Shown one piece after another: positions 26,487-36,264 of a stretch of 64,000 nt of DNA; positions within the stretch are counted from its first letter, which is position 1; each line of letters starts with the position of its first letter. The DNA lies in NCBI RefSeq assembly GCF_007992175.1, contig NZ_BJZT01000013.1:124001-188000 (forward strand), written 5' to 3'. The position numbers were made by a program, and so were the translations under genes. The notes below the pieces were generated by a model. That model made no database searches, was not told the origin of the DNA, and saw only the letters and a list, made by a program, of their open reading frames with translations. The DNA is from Methylobacterium haplocladii. GTDB taxonomy: Bacteria; Pseudomonadota; Alphaproteobacteria; Rhizobiales; Beijerinckiaceae.

Positions 26487-28250
26487 TTGGAAGACACGGG
26501 CGAGGAAGACCGCCGGGCAGCGCCCCACGCCACCGGCCTGCACGAGACGATCTTCGCGGCGGCGTCCATCGGCCTCGCGCTGATCGATGCGGACGGCAAG
26601 ATCCTGTGCGACGCCAACCCTTGTCTTTGCCGGCTGCTCGGCTATGCGCCCGGCAGCCTCGCCGGTGCGCCGGTCTCCAGGCTCCTCACCGATCGCACAC
26701 AAGTTCTGACACCGGGCATTCGCCGCTGGCGTCGCGCCGACGGCAACGGCATCGACCTGCGCCTGACGATCACCCAGACGCCGCAGGCGGGCGGAGCGGA
26801 GGCGGGCTTCGTCGCCGTCGTCGAGCCCGTGGATGCCGACGAACTCGTCCGCGCCGAGCAGAACCGCGATGCCCTCGTTGCCGCCGGCCTCGGCGAATGG
26901 CGCTGGGAGGCGGAGAGCGGACAGGTTTCGCTCTCGCGCCGCGCCGGTCAGATCCTCGGCTACCCCGCCGGCCGCTCGGCGCGTTGGTCCGCGATGCAGA
27001 CGGGCTTCCTCGCCGAGGATTATGCCCGCATCCACCAGAGCGTCGCGACGGCTCTGGTCCAGCGCGAGCCCTGGGAGTTCGAAAGCCGCTTCACCCGCGG
27101 CAGCGACGGCATGGAAGTCGCCATCGGGGTGAGGGGGGAGCCCGTCTTCGGCAGCGACGGCACGCTCACCGGCATGGTCGGCATCGTCCGCAACGTCACC
27201 CGGCGCGTCGAGGCGCAGAAGGTTCTGCGCGAGCGCGAGCAGCGCCTGCGGGTCGCCACCTCGCTCGCGTCGCTCGGCATCTTCGAGTGGCATCTGCTCG
27301 ACGACGCGGCGATCTGGGAGAACGAACGGATGTTCGAGATCTTCGGCCGTCCGCAGGCGGAGGGCGGTCTCGGCAAGGGGGAGTTCCTGAACCGCTTCCT
27401 GCACCCCGAGGATCGCCCCCATGTCCGCCGGGCCATCACTAAGGCCCTGCGCGAGGACGGCATCCTCAAGGTGTCGGGCCGCATCCGGCATTTCGAAACG
27501 GACGCTTGGCGCAGCATCGAGATGGCCGGCCGTTTTGAGCGCGACGCGCCGGGACGGCTACCGTCGCGCCTGATCGGCGTGGTCGCGGACGTCACTGATC
27601 GCCTTCAGGCTCAGGAACGCCAGACCCTGCTGATCCGCGAGCTCCACCACCGCGTGAAGAACACCCTCGCCACGGTGCAGGCGATCGTCGGCTCCACGGC
27701 ACGCACCGCGACCAGCATCGACAGTTTCTACGAGGCCTTCGTCGGCCGCATCAAATCCCTGTCGCACACCCACTCGGTCCTCACCGAGGACACTTGGCAG
27801 ACGGCGAAGCTGCATGGTTTGCTGGTGAACGAGCTCACGCCCTACATCGAGACCGAGGAGGACGGCAGCCTTGAGGACCGCGTGACCCTCGACGGCCCCG
27901 AGGTCGATCTGCCCTCGGACGTCGCCGTGCCGATCGGCATGGCGATTCACGAACTCACCACCAACGCCGCGAAATACGGCGCGCTGTCCACGCGCCAGGG
28001 GCGCATCTCGGTGAGCTGGTCGATCGTCCCGGGGGGCGAAGCCGGCATCCTGCATTTCGCTTGGCGCGAGAGCGAAGGCCCACGGGTCTCGGTGCCCTCC
28101 CGCCAGGGGTTCGGCTCGCGGCTGCTGCAGCGCGTGCTGACCACCCAGGTCCAGGCCACCGTTCACAGCGAGTATGCGCCCGAGGGCTTTCGCCTCGTCA
28201 TGCAGGCCCCGCTGCCGGACCGGAACGCGGCCCTCAACCCCCTGGTATAA
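26487..28250 (+). CDS. PAS-domain sensor histidine kinase, HWE/HisKA2 type
   Basis: 587 residues from TTG 26487, chosen because GAGG lies 9 bases upstream. PAS-like regions span about residues 20-110, 120-245 and 250-375 (SIGLALIDADGKILCDANP, AGLGEWRWEAESGQVSLSRR, SLGIFEWHLLDDAAIWENER). The phosphoacceptor box is ELHHRVKN with His387/His388, and the ATPase has HELTTNAAKYGALS, both HWE-type. No membrane helices, so it is a soluble sensor. No response regulator is adjacent. Light, redox or stress sensing are possible but not shown. Confidence 0.9.
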   Translation: MEDTGEEDRRAAPHATGLHETIFAAASIGLALIDADGKILCDANPCLCRLLGYAPGSLAGAPVSRLLTDRTQVLTPGIRRWRRADGNGIDLRLTITQTPQAGGAEAGFVAVVEPVDADELVRAEQNRDALVAAGLGEWRWEAESGQVSLSRRAGQILGYPAGRSARWSAMQTGFLAEDYARIHQSVATALVQREPWEFESRFTRGSDGMEVAIGVRGEPVFGSDGTLTGMVGIVRNVTRRVEAQKVLREREQRLRVATSLASLGIFEWHLLDDAAIWENERMFEIFGRPQAEGGLGKGEFLNRFLHPEDRPHVRRAITKALREDGILKVSGRIRHFETDAWRSIEMAGRFERDAPGRLPSRLIGVVADVTDRLQAQERQTLLIRELHHRVKNTLATVQAIVGSTARTATSIDSFYEAFVGRIKSLSHTHSVLTEDTWQTAKLHGLLVNELTPYIETEEDGSLEDRVTLDGPEVDLPSDVAVPIGMAIHELTTNAAKYGALSTRQGRISVSWSIVPGGEAGILHFAWRESEGPRVSVPSRQGFGSRLLQRVLTTQVQATVHSEYAPEGFRLVMQAPLPDRNAALNPLV

Positions 28251-28283
28251 TGCGAGTTTCGACGCTGGGCGCCGTGCTGCGGC

Positions 28284-29198
28284 TCAGGCCGCGCCGCGCG
28301 CGTTCGCCTCGCCGCCGGAATCGACGAACTCCTTCAATTCGTCGAGGGACTGGAAGGTGAACTGCCCGCGCGGCGTGTCCGCCTGGATCGTACCGTCGGC
28401 AAACATCACGTAGGTGTTTGCGCCGGAGGCATAGGTGCCGACGACCTGCAATCCTCCCGGCTTCCGATCGTCGTCCCTCGCGGCCGGCGGCTCGGCCGGG
28501 TTTGCGCCGTCTTCTGCGGCGGGAAGCACGGACTCGGGCACGGAGGGCGTCGGCGTCTCCTCGAGGGACGGACGAAGCGCGAGTTCCTCCTGAGCCGGGT
28601 CCGGCTCGGTCACGTCTTCGGGCGGCTCGTCGGCGGCGGCTCTCGGCCCATGGCCGGGACGGTCGTCGGGCGTCGCGAAAAGGTCTTCGTCCGCGATGAT
28701 CGGCTCGTCGGGCGCTGGCGGGAGCAGATTCGGCAGCTGCGGCTCGACCTCCACGGTGCGCTCCGCGGCATGATCGACCGCCGGCCGGGAGTCGCCGGTG
28801 CCGAGAAGGTCGCGCATGCCGCCGAGGCTGATGCCGGCGAGACCTGCCGCACCGGCCGTTACCGCCACCCGCTCCGGGCCGATGGGCGCAGGCTCCACGA
28901 AGGCCGGCGCCCGGGCCGCCTGATCGGACGCCACCGAAACGGATTCCGTGCGCGGCGATACGGTTGCCGGCTCGTGAACCCGGCTCGTGCTGCGCTGCCC
29001 GAGGGCCTCGGCCAGCTTCTTCACCTGCAGCATCGCCGCGGCGATCCCGAGCAGCAGCGCGCCCGCCGAGGCCGCGGTCGTACCGCCGATGACCATGGCG
29101 AGGCCGCTCTCGAGACGGACATAGGGGAAGCCTTGCACCACCGCCGCGGCGCCGCCGACGATCATGACGAGACTGAGCGCGAACAGCGCGATGACCAT
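28284..29198 (-). CDS. Membrane-anchored hypothetical protein
   Basis: 304 residues with two N-terminal membrane helices (residues ~1-25 and ~35-57), then a long acidic Pro-rich linker, then a short conserved C-terminal block: GLQVVGTYASGANTYVMFAD and TPRGQFTFQSLDELKEFVDS. Rhizobiales genomes often carry proteins with this layout. Function unknown. The large linker suggests the C-terminal block reaches away from the membrane. It stands alone, divergent from sodB. Confidence 0.75.
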   Translation of the reverse strand: MVIALFALSLVMIVGGAAAVVQGFPYVRLESGLAMVIGGTTAASAGALLLGIAAAMLQVKKLAEALGQRSTSRVHEPATVSPRTESVSVASDQAARAPAFVEPAPIGPERVAVTAGAAGLAGISLGGMRDLLGTGDSRPAVDHAAERTVEVEPQLPNLLPPAPDEPIIADEDLFATPDDRPGHGPRAAADEPPEDVTEPDPAQEELALRPSLEETPTPSVPESVLPAAEDGANPAEPPAARDDDRKPGGLQVVGTYASGANTYVMFADGTIQADTPRGQFTFQSLDELKEFVDSGGEANARGAA

Positions 29199-29468
29199 GG
29201 GATACTCGGGTACGGCCGCGGCGACGACCGCAGCATGACTGGGACGACGATAAAGCCCTGACCTGCTTTTTCAAAATCGGACGGTGCGCTTGCGCACAGC
29301 CATCCATTCGGCCGAGAGAGCGAAACGCGACGCTTATGCCGCAGGGCGGCGTTGCCGGGACGGATGCGTGACTTACCTACCCATCCGTCGCCCCGAGAGG
29401 CCGCGCGCAAATCCGATGCGCGCCGACCGCTCTATGCCCCGGGGCCCAACCGACACGGAGTGATCTGA

Positions 29469-30065
29469 ATGACCCTGACCCTTCCCGAGCTTCCCTACGC
29501 CTACGATGCGCTGGGCCCCTACATGTCGAAGGAAACCCTCGAGTTTCATCACGACAAGCACCACAAGACCTATGTCGACACCGCCAACAAACTGCTCGAA
29601 GGCAGCGAGCTCGAAGGCAAGAGCCTCGAGGAGATCGTCAAGGCCTCGCACGGCTCGAACCAGCCGCTGTTCAACAACGCCGCGCAGCACTTCAACCACC
29701 TCCATTTCTGGAACTGGCTGAAGCCGAACGGCGGCGGCCAGCCCCCGGCCGACCTCGCGAAGAAGATCGACGAGGACCTCGGCGGCTACGAGAAGTTCAA
29801 GGCCGACTTCATCCAGGCCGGCATCGGCCAGTTCGGCTCCGGCTGGGCTTGGCTCGCGGTCAAGGACGGCAAGCTCGTCATCCAGAAGACTCCGAACGGC
29901 GAGAACCCGTTGGTCCACGGCGCCAAGCCGATCCTCGGCGTCGATGTCTGGGAGCATTCCTACTACATCGACTACCGCAACCGCCGCCCCGACTACCTTA
30001 AGGCCTTCGTCGAGAACCTCGTGAACTGGGAATACGTCGAGAAGCTCTACGGCGAGGCGAAGTAA
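29469..30065 (+). CDS. sodB: Superoxide dismutase [Fe]
   Basis: 198 residues. Metal ligands are His27, His77, Asp159 and His163. Gln73 in NNAAQHFNH is the second-sphere glutamine characteristic of iron enzymes; manganese forms have Gly there and Gln elsewhere. Detoxifies superoxide in the cytoplasm to H2O2. Single gene with its own terminator at 30102-30135. The 270-bp upstream gap holds its promoter. Confidence 0.95.
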   Translation: MTLTLPELPYAYDALGPYMSKETLEFHHDKHHKTYVDTANKLLEGSELEGKSLEEIVKASHGSNQPLFNNAAQHFNHLHFWNWLKPNGGGQPPADLAKKIDEDLGGYEKFKADFIQAGIGQFGSGWAWLAVKDGKLVIQKTPNGENPLVHGAKPILGVDVWEHSYYIDYRNRRPDYLKAFVENLVNWEYVEKLYGEAK

Positions 30066-30101
30066 GCCGAATTAGGATCGCCCGTCCGGCGGATCGAATT
30101 C

Positions 30102-30135
30102 GAAGCCGCTCCTCATCCCGAGGGGCGGCTTTTTC
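30102..30135 (+). terminator. Rho-independent terminator after sodB
   Basis: GAAGCCGCTCCTC and GAGGGGCGGCTT pair around a short loop (30102-30130), followed directly by a T5 run. Confidence 0.8.
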
Positions 30136-30312
30136 TGTTTTCGGCGGTGGATCGCGCGGCTTGCACACAGCGTCCTGCCAAGCCTAGACCCTCTCCGATC
30201 GGCAGGGGCTTCCCACCAACCCACCTCAGAACGAGGTAGGTTGACGGGATGCAGAAGGCGAGACGCACGTGCGCACCGAACACTCCCTTCCGCCCTGCAT
30301 CGTCCAAAAAAG

Positions 30313-31842
30313 ATGATCCGCTCGATTCTCTCCGTCGGCGGCTGGACGTTGATCTCCCGGGTGACGGGGTTTGCCCGCGACGTGGTGATGGCGGCGGTCA
30401 TGGGCGCCGGCCCGATCGCCGACGCCTTCGTCGTCGCCTTCCGCCTGCCGAACCACTTCCGCGCGATCTTCGGAGAAGGCGCCTTCAACACCGCCTTCGT
30501 GCCGGCCTATGCGCGACTGGAAGAGGCCGGCGAAGCGGGCGCCGCCAAGAGGTTCGCCGACCGCGTCTTCACGCTGATGCTGATCGTACAGGTGATCCTG
30601 CTGGGGCTGGCTTGGCCGTCGATGCCGTGGGTGGTGCGAGGGCTGGCGCCGGGCTTTTCCGAAGATCCCGAGCGGTTCTCGCTCGCGGTCTCGCTGACCC
30701 GGATCACCTTCCCCTACCTGCTGTTCATGACGCTGGTGACGCTGTTTTCCGGCGTGCTCAACGCGCATCGCCGCTTCGCCGCGGCCGCCGGCGCGCCGGT
30801 GCTCCTGAACCTCGCGATGCTGGCGGCTCTGGCGCTGGCTTTCCTGTTTCCGAATGCCGCCTATGCCGCCGCCTGGGGCGTCACGGTCTCCGGCGTATTG
30901 CAATTCGTCCTCGTCTGGTGGGCATCTCGACGCGGCGGTTTCGCGCCCGGGCCGACCCGGCCGACCCTGCGCGATCCGGACATGCGGCGCTTCTTCAAGG
31001 TGCTTGGGCCGGCCGTGATCGGTTCGGCCGGCTTCCAGATCGCATCGTTCGCTGACACCATCATCGCGAGCTTCCTGCCGGTCGGCGCCGTCTCGGCGCT
31101 CTACTATGCGGATCGGCTCTACCAGCTGCCCTTCGGCGTCATCGCCATCGCGGCCGGCACGGTGCTGCTGCCCGAGATGAGCCGCCGGCTCGCGGCGGGC
31201 GACGCGGCCGGCGCACATGCGGCGCAGAACCGGGCGGCCGGGTTCTCGCTGGCGCTGTCGGCGCCGTTCACGGTGGCTTTTTTGACGCTGCCGGGGCTGA
31301 TCATGGCGGCGCTCTTCCAGCGCGGGGCCTTCTCGGCCGAGGACGCCGCCCGTTCGGCCTCGGTGCTCGCCGCCTACGGCATCGCGCTGCCGGCGGTGGT
31401 GCTGGTGCGGAGCGCCGTGGCCAGCTTCTACGCGCGCCAGGACACAGTGACGCCGCTGGTCGCCTCGCTCACCGGCATCGCCGTGAACGTGCTGCTGAAG
31501 CTCGTCCTGACAGGACCCTACGGTGTCACCGGCCTCGCCCTCGCCACTGCGGTCGGACAGTGGATCAATCTTGTCCTGCTCTATGGTCTGGCGCTGCGCC
31601 GGGGCTGGACGGCGCCGGGACGAACCCTCGGTGTGGCGGTGCTCGGTGTGACCCTAGCCTGCATCGTGCTGGCGTTCCTCGCGGTCTACGGTCTGCCCTT
31701 TGCCGACACCGTGGTGCCGGCGCTCCCGCATCTCCGCGAAATCGCGGTGCTCGCCGTCCTCGGCACGGCGGGCGCCATCGCTTACGGCGGAACGCTGGTC
31801 GCGGTGCTCGCGGCCTTCGGCGTCAGGCTGCGGCGCGCCTGA
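30313..31842 (+). CDS. murJ: Lipid II flippase MurJ
   Basis: 509 residues; moves lipid II from the cytoplasmic to the periplasmic face for peptidoglycan synthesis. The start MIRSILSVGGWTLISRVTGFARD is diagnostic, with ADAFVVAFRLPNHFRAIFGEGAF and multiple (about 14) membrane helices. ATG 30313 is preferred over 30241 on family alignment. The stop TGA abuts the addB stop tail-to-tail (TGATCA at 31840-31845). Confidence 0.96.
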   Translation: MIRSILSVGGWTLISRVTGFARDVVMAAVMGAGPIADAFVVAFRLPNHFRAIFGEGAFNTAFVPAYARLEEAGEAGAAKRFADRVFTLMLIVQVILLGLAWPSMPWVVRGLAPGFSEDPERFSLAVSLTRITFPYLLFMTLVTLFSGVLNAHRRFAAAAGAPVLLNLAMLAALALAFLFPNAAYAAAWGVTVSGVLQFVLVWWASRRGGFAPGPTRPTLRDPDMRRFFKVLGPAVIGSAGFQIASFADTIIASFLPVGAVSALYYADRLYQLPFGVIAIAAGTVLLPEMSRRLAAGDAAGAHAAQNRAAGFSLALSAPFTVAFLTLPGLIMAALFQRGAFSAEDAARSASVLAAYGIALPAVVLVRSAVASFYARQDTVTPLVASLTGIAVNVLLKLVLTGPYGVTGLALATAVGQWINLVLLYGLALRRGWTAPGRTLGVAVLGVTLACIVLAFLAVYGLPFADTVVPALPHLREIAVLAVLGTAGAIAYGGTLVAVLAAFGVRLRRA

Positions 31843-34800
31843 TCACGCCTCGCCGGCGAGCGACCATTCCAGCACGCGCGCGAGGTGGTCGTACTCGCTG
31901 TAGACGCGCGTATATTGCGCGTAGGGCCGCGAGAGATACGCCGCCTCGCCGGTGAAGTACCGGGAGAGCAGGCCGCGCAGACGCGCCACGTGTTCCGGCA
32001 CGATCGCCTCGATGGTCCGCGCCTCGCCCTGCGGCGGCTTGACCGGGATCGGCCGGAACGGCTCGCGCCCGCCCGTGGCGTGGACGTAGAGCAGGTCCGG
32101 CACCGACTTGGCCTTCAGCCCGTCGAAGGCGCCGTTCATGAGCATCGCTGCCTCGAGGGTCAACTGCGGCGAGAAGCCGGCGAAGACGGTCTTGTTGCTC
32201 GGCGGCGTGCCGGTCTTATAGTCGACGATGCAGAAACCGCCGTCGGCACGCGCTTCGATCCGGTCGGCACGCCCGGTGAGGGTGAAGGTCTCCGCACCGA
32301 GCGGTATCGCCCATCGGCCGTAGAGTTCCGGCCTGATTGCGGTGACGTCGGGCCGGCGCTTGATCTCCCAGTCGAGGAAGCTCGCGGCCATCCGCTGGAA
32401 GCGCGGAAACCACTCGGCATAGAGCTCTGGATAATCGGCCCTGATCGCGACGAACGCGTCCTGCGCGAAGGCATCGAGACGGGCCGTCGCCTCCGAGCGA
32501 TCGGGGATGGCCCCCGGATAGGCCTGTGCGAACTCTGCCATCACCGCGTGCACCAGCGTGCCGCGTTCGCTCGGTCCGGGCTTCACCGCGATCGGCTCCA
32601 GGGCCTCGAGGCCGAGGACGTGCTTGGCGAAGATCGAGTAGGGATCGCGGACCAGGGTCTCGATCTCGGTGACGCTCAACTGGCGTGGGAACAGCGCCGG
32701 GTCCGGCTTGGGTGCCGGCCGGGTCAGGCGCGGCACGCGGATGCCGCGGCCACTGTCGAGTACGGTGGCGTAACTGCGCAGGCGCTGCCCGGCCTCTACC
32801 GCACCCTGCCAGGCCGCTTCGCCCGCAAATGCCCCGAGCCGTTGCAGGAAGCGCGAGGGCACCGTCGGCGTGCCCTCGCGCTTGGCGGCGCGCGTGATCA
32901 CGGCGTCGTGGCAGCCCAGCGCCTGAACGAAGTCGTGCGCACTCTGCCCAATGCGCCGCTCCGGCGGATTGAGGCCGACGCGGATGCGCATCGGCCGGTT
33001 GAGGAAGGCGTCGGTCTTGGTCCGCATCGGCCAGACGCCTTCGTCGAGGCCGCCGAGCACGATGCGGTCGACGCCGAGCAGACGCGCCTCCAGCAGGCCA
33101 AAGATGCGTAGGCGCGGATGTGCGGCGCGGGGCGTCGCGACGATGGTGCGCTCGCGGGCGAGCGCCGTGAAGAAGGCCGGGTAGTCCCGAACTTGACCGG
33201 GCAGCTCTTCGCTGTCTGCAGAACCCAGGTCGTCGAACAGGCCGTCGAGCGTGTCGAGCGAGGAGTCCTCCGGCGCACCGGCTGCGTCGTCGGCCCGGCA
33301 CCGCATCAGGTCGTCGCAGGTCTTTCTGTGACGCTCTGCAATGGCGACGAGGTTGGTCGGGTCGTTCGCGATGTCGGCGAAGCTGGCGAAGGCCGTCTCC
33401 AGCCGCGAGATCACGGTTTCGGCGAGGCCCCAGTCGATCGTGCGGAGCCGGCGCCGCGCACGTGGCACGCGGCCCTCGCCTGCGCGGGCGAAGCGCACGG
33501 CTTCGCAGAGGCCCGCGAATCCCGCACGCGGTGCGGGGCCGCGCAATGCGCCGATTTCCAGTGCTGCGGCTCCTCGCACGACGTCGCTGCGCGTCAGTCC
33601 CAGCCGCACGAACGGATGTGACAGCAGCGCGATCACGCGGGCTGGCGCGACGTCCACCGCGAGTTCCGCTACGAGGCGGGCGAAACGGCCAGCGGGGGCG
33701 CGGGCGAGGCTCGCTCCGGCCGAGTCCTCCGCCGCGACGCCCCAGCGCGCCAGCTCCGCCGAGACGCGCATCGCGAGAAGCCGGTCCGGCGTGATGAGGG
33801 CCGCGGTGGCGCCCGGCGTCTCCAGTGTCTCACGGAGCGCCAGGGCGATCACCAGGGCCTCCTCGCGCTCGTCGCGGCATTCGGCGACGGCTATGCCGTC
33901 GAGCCCGCGGCGTGCCATCGCGATGCGCGCGTCAGCTGGGATCTCCGACCAGGCATCGGTAGTCTCGGCCGGTCGCAGCGCCTGCGACAGCATGCGCTGC
34001 CGTGCCGTCGCCTCGGGCGTCGGCGAGCCCAGCGCAGCCACCTCCGCGCGGTCGCAGTTCAGGTTGAGCGGTCCGAGCAGCCGATGCAGGATCGCCTGCG
34101 GGTGGCCGTGAGCGATCTCGGCCTCGGTCTCGATCGCGTCCCAGCCCTCCGCGTCGAGGTCTTGGTCGAGGCCCGGCAGCACCACGGCGCCGCGCGGCAG
34201 CCCGGCGACGGCGGCGATGAGTTTTGCTGTGGCCGGCACCGAGCCGGTCGAGCCGGCGACGATCACCGGGTCCGACGGTTTTTCGCGGGACAGCCGGTCC
34301 GCTTCGGCGAGCACCAGCAGGCGCGAGCGGACGACCGGATCGCTCAGGCCCCGTTCCGCGAGAATGGTCGGCCAGCTGTCGGCGGCGATCTTCAGGAAGT
34401 CGAGGGTCAGCCCGAAATAGCGCGAGTATTCGACCTCGACCGCTGCGCCGATCTCGTCCCAGGGCAGACCCTCGACGGTGAGCGCATCCATCAGCCGTTC
34501 GAGATCGGCCGCGAGGCAGACGGCATCGGCCGGCGAGGAGGGGACGCGGAACGGCACGTCGTCGCCGATCCGCAGCAGGGCACGGTCGACCGCCTTGCCC
34601 CATTGCTGCACGAGCCGCGCCAGGATCAGCCGCCTTTCCAGCGGAGGCATCGGCGGGTTCAGCGCCAGCGCCGCCGTCTCCAGCAACGGGCTCGCGGCAA
34701 GGTCGAGCTCCGCCTCGTCGGCCTCGCCGAGCGGGATCATCCGCGGCAGCAAGGTCGCCCCGCCGAGCCGCTCGGATAGGATCGCAGACAGCGCCGGCAC

Positions 34801-34953
34801 CGCCCGCTGCGTCGGCAGGTAGATCGTGACCGATGCGAGCGCGAACGGATCTCCGCCGATGGCGCCGACCAGCCGGCCGGAGATCAGTTCATCGGCCAGC
34901 GTCGGCAGGAACGGCGCGCCGGGGGGGATGGTGAAGATGGAGGAGGCGGCCAT
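31843..34953 (-). CDS. addB: Double-strand break repair protein AddB
   Basis: 1036 residues, normal for alphaproteobacterial AddB. N-terminal inactivated-helicase region begins FTIPPGAPFLPTLADELISG with LPTQRAVPAL. The C-terminal RecB-type nuclease has GRADRIEARADGGFCIVDYK, with the Asp-Tyr-Lys at residues 911-913. It normally works with AddA to process broken ends for RecA. AddA usually follows addB immediately; here the next gene is murJ on the other strand, so addA must be elsewhere. It follows the murU-like gene by 38 bp. Confidence 0.95.
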   Translation of the reverse strand: MAASSIFTIPPGAPFLPTLADELISGRLVGAIGGDPFALASVTIYLPTQRAVPALSAILSERLGGATLLPRMIPLGEADEAELDLAASPLLETAALALNPPMPPLERRLILARLVQQWGKAVDRALLRIGDDVPFRVPSSPADAVCLAADLERLMDALTVEGLPWDEIGAAVEVEYSRYFGLTLDFLKIAADSWPTILAERGLSDPVVRSRLLVLAEADRLSREKPSDPVIVAGSTGSVPATAKLIAAVAGLPRGAVVLPGLDQDLDAEGWDAIETEAEIAHGHPQAILHRLLGPLNLNCDRAEVAALGSPTPEATARQRMLSQALRPAETTDAWSEIPADARIAMARRGLDGIAVAECRDEREEALVIALALRETLETPGATAALITPDRLLAMRVSAELARWGVAAEDSAGASLARAPAGRFARLVAELAVDVAPARVIALLSHPFVRLGLTRSDVVRGAAALEIGALRGPAPRAGFAGLCEAVRFARAGEGRVPRARRRLRTIDWGLAETVISRLETAFASFADIANDPTNLVAIAERHRKTCDDLMRCRADDAAGAPEDSSLDTLDGLFDDLGSADSEELPGQVRDYPAFFTALARERTIVATPRAAHPRLRIFGLLEARLLGVDRIVLGGLDEGVWPMRTKTDAFLNRPMRIRVGLNPPERRIGQSAHDFVQALGCHDAVITRAAKREGTPTVPSRFLQRLGAFAGEAAWQGAVEAGQRLRSYATVLDSGRGIRVPRLTRPAPKPDPALFPRQLSVTEIETLVRDPYSIFAKHVLGLEALEPIAVKPGPSERGTLVHAVMAEFAQAYPGAIPDRSEATARLDAFAQDAFVAIRADYPELYAEWFPRFQRMAASFLDWEIKRRPDVTAIRPELYGRWAIPLGAETFTLTGRADRIEARADGGFCIVDYKTGTPPSNKTVFAGFSPQLTLEAAMLMNGAFDGLKAKSVPDLLYVHATGGREPFRPIPVKPPQGEARTIEAIVPEHVARLRGLLSRYFTGEAAYLSRPYAQYTRVYSEYDHLARVLEWSLAGEA

Positions 34954-34991
34954 GATCCGCGCCTTCTACCATCGATCCGCCGGCTCGTGCC

Positions 34992-35738
34992 TCACGACGC
35001 GCTCGCGCTCTCCTTCACCCGCGTCTCGGCGGCGGCGATGGCCTCCGGCGTGCCGACATGGAGCCATTGGCCGTCGAGGCGCAGGCCGTAGCAGCGTTCG
35101 CGCTCGATCGCGCGGGCGAACAGCATGGTGAGGGAGAAGGAGCCGTCCGGTGTATCCGCGAAGAGCTCGGGCCTCAGGATGGCGACGCCCGCGTAGATGA
35201 AGGGCGCGACCTCGCGCTCGCCGCGCCAAGCGAGGCGGCTGTCGGAATCCATGAAGAAATCACCGGCGCCGTCGTAGCCGAGGCTCGTCGCGGTGGGGGC
35301 TACGAGGAGCAGGATGTCCATCGCCTCCGGGTCCCAGCCGGCGATGAGGCGCGACAGGTTGGGCTTGGGGCCTTCGAGCCAGAACGAGTCGGAGTTGAAC
35401 ACCACGAAGGGCTCCGTGCCGAACAGCGCCAGCGCCTTCTTCACGCCGCCGCCGGTCTCCAGCAGGGCCTCCCGCTCGTCCGAGATGGTGATCGCGGGTC
35501 GGCCGCTCCGGTGGAGCAGGTGGCCTTCCATCTGGTCGGCGAGCCAGTGGATGTTGACGACGGCCTCGGTGATGCCGCCCTCTGCGGCTCGGTCGAGGGC
35601 GTGGTCGATCAGCGCCTTGCCGGCCACCTCGACGAGGGGTTTCGGCACCGTCGCGGTAATCGGCCGCATGCGCTTTCCGAGGCCCGCGGCGAGGACGAAG
35701 GCGCGCGTGATCGCGGTCTGGTCGGGGGCGTCGCTCAT
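34992..35738 (-). CDS. murU: Nucleotidyltransferase, MurNAc-1-P uridylyltransferase (MurU) type
   Basis: 248 residues. AAGLGKRMRP (17-26) and PKPL (32-35) are the nucleotide-binding signatures of sugar-1-phosphate nucleotidyltransferases. MurU makes UDP-MurNAc from MurNAc-1-P, feeding recycled cell wall sugar back into synthesis. The kinase AmgK, its partner, is encoded in the same run at 36265-37941, supporting this assignment over a plain mannose-1-P enzyme. ATG 35738 starts MSDAPDQTAITRAFVLAAGL; 35768 is an alternative start. Confidence 0.87.
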   Translation of the reverse strand: MSDAPDQTAITRAFVLAAGLGKRMRPITATVPKPLVEVAGKALIDHALDRAAEGGITEAVVNIHWLADQMEGHLLHRSGRPAITISDEREALLETGGGVKKALALFGTEPFVVFNSDSFWLEGPKPNLSRLIAGWDPEAMDILLLVAPTATSLGYDGAGDFFMDSDSRLAWRGEREVAPFIYAGVAILRPELFADTPDGSFSLTMLFARAIERERCYGLRLDGQWLHVGTPEAIAAAETRVKESASAS

Positions 35739-35831
35739 ACCGGCCGGCTTTCTCGTGGGCACCGGCACCCGCCGTGCCGCGGCATCGTGTTCACGGCGGC
35801 TCTTCCGTCAAGCGGGGACGGACGTGTCGGG

Positions 35832-36257
35832 TCAGTCCGGCAGCACCATGCTGCCGTCGGGCAACAGCGAAAAGCTCGGGTTCCAGGCGACTTCCCAGAG
35901 CGTGCCGTCGGGATCGGCGAAGTAGCCGGAATAGCCGCCCCAGAACACGTCGTGCGCCGGCTTCACGAGCGTCGCTCCGGCTTCAACGGCCTGGGCGAGA
36001 ACGGCGTCGGTCTCCTCCCGGCTGGCGGTGTTGTAGGCCAGCGAGAAGCCGCGAAAGCCCGAGCCTTCGGCCGGCACGCCGGCATCTGCCGCGAGACTTT
36101 CGCGGGGAAACAACGAGAGGACCATGCCGCCGACCTGGAAGAAGGCCACGCCGTCGCTGCCCTGCAACGAGCGGGTCCAGCCCAGCGCCTCGTAGAAGCG
36201 GATCGCTCGGGGCAGGTCGGTGGTGCCGAGGGTGACGAGGGTCAGGCGCGGCTGCAC
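35832..36257 (-). CDS. VOC family (glyoxalase-like) protein, GTG start
   Basis: 141 residues from GTG 36257. The two beta-alpha-beta-beta-beta repeats are visible (LTLVTLGTTDLPRAIRFYEA, AFFQVGGMVLSLF, then DVFWGGYSGYFADPDGTLWE). The start sits 7 bases past the tsaE-amgK stop, and GAGCGAG is just upstream. The upstream part of the open frame to 36473 is the shadow of amgK and is not used. Enzymatic function unknown; may be a dioxygenase, thiol transferase or resistance protein. Confidence 0.88.
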   Translation of the reverse strand: MQPRLTLVTLGTTDLPRAIRFYEALGWTRSLQGSDGVAFFQVGGMVLSLFPRESLAADAGVPAEGSGFRGFSLAYNTASREETDAVLAQAVEAGATLVKPAHDVFWGGYSGYFADPDGTLWEVAWNPSFSLLPDGSMVLPD

Positions 36258-36264
36258 GGCTCGC

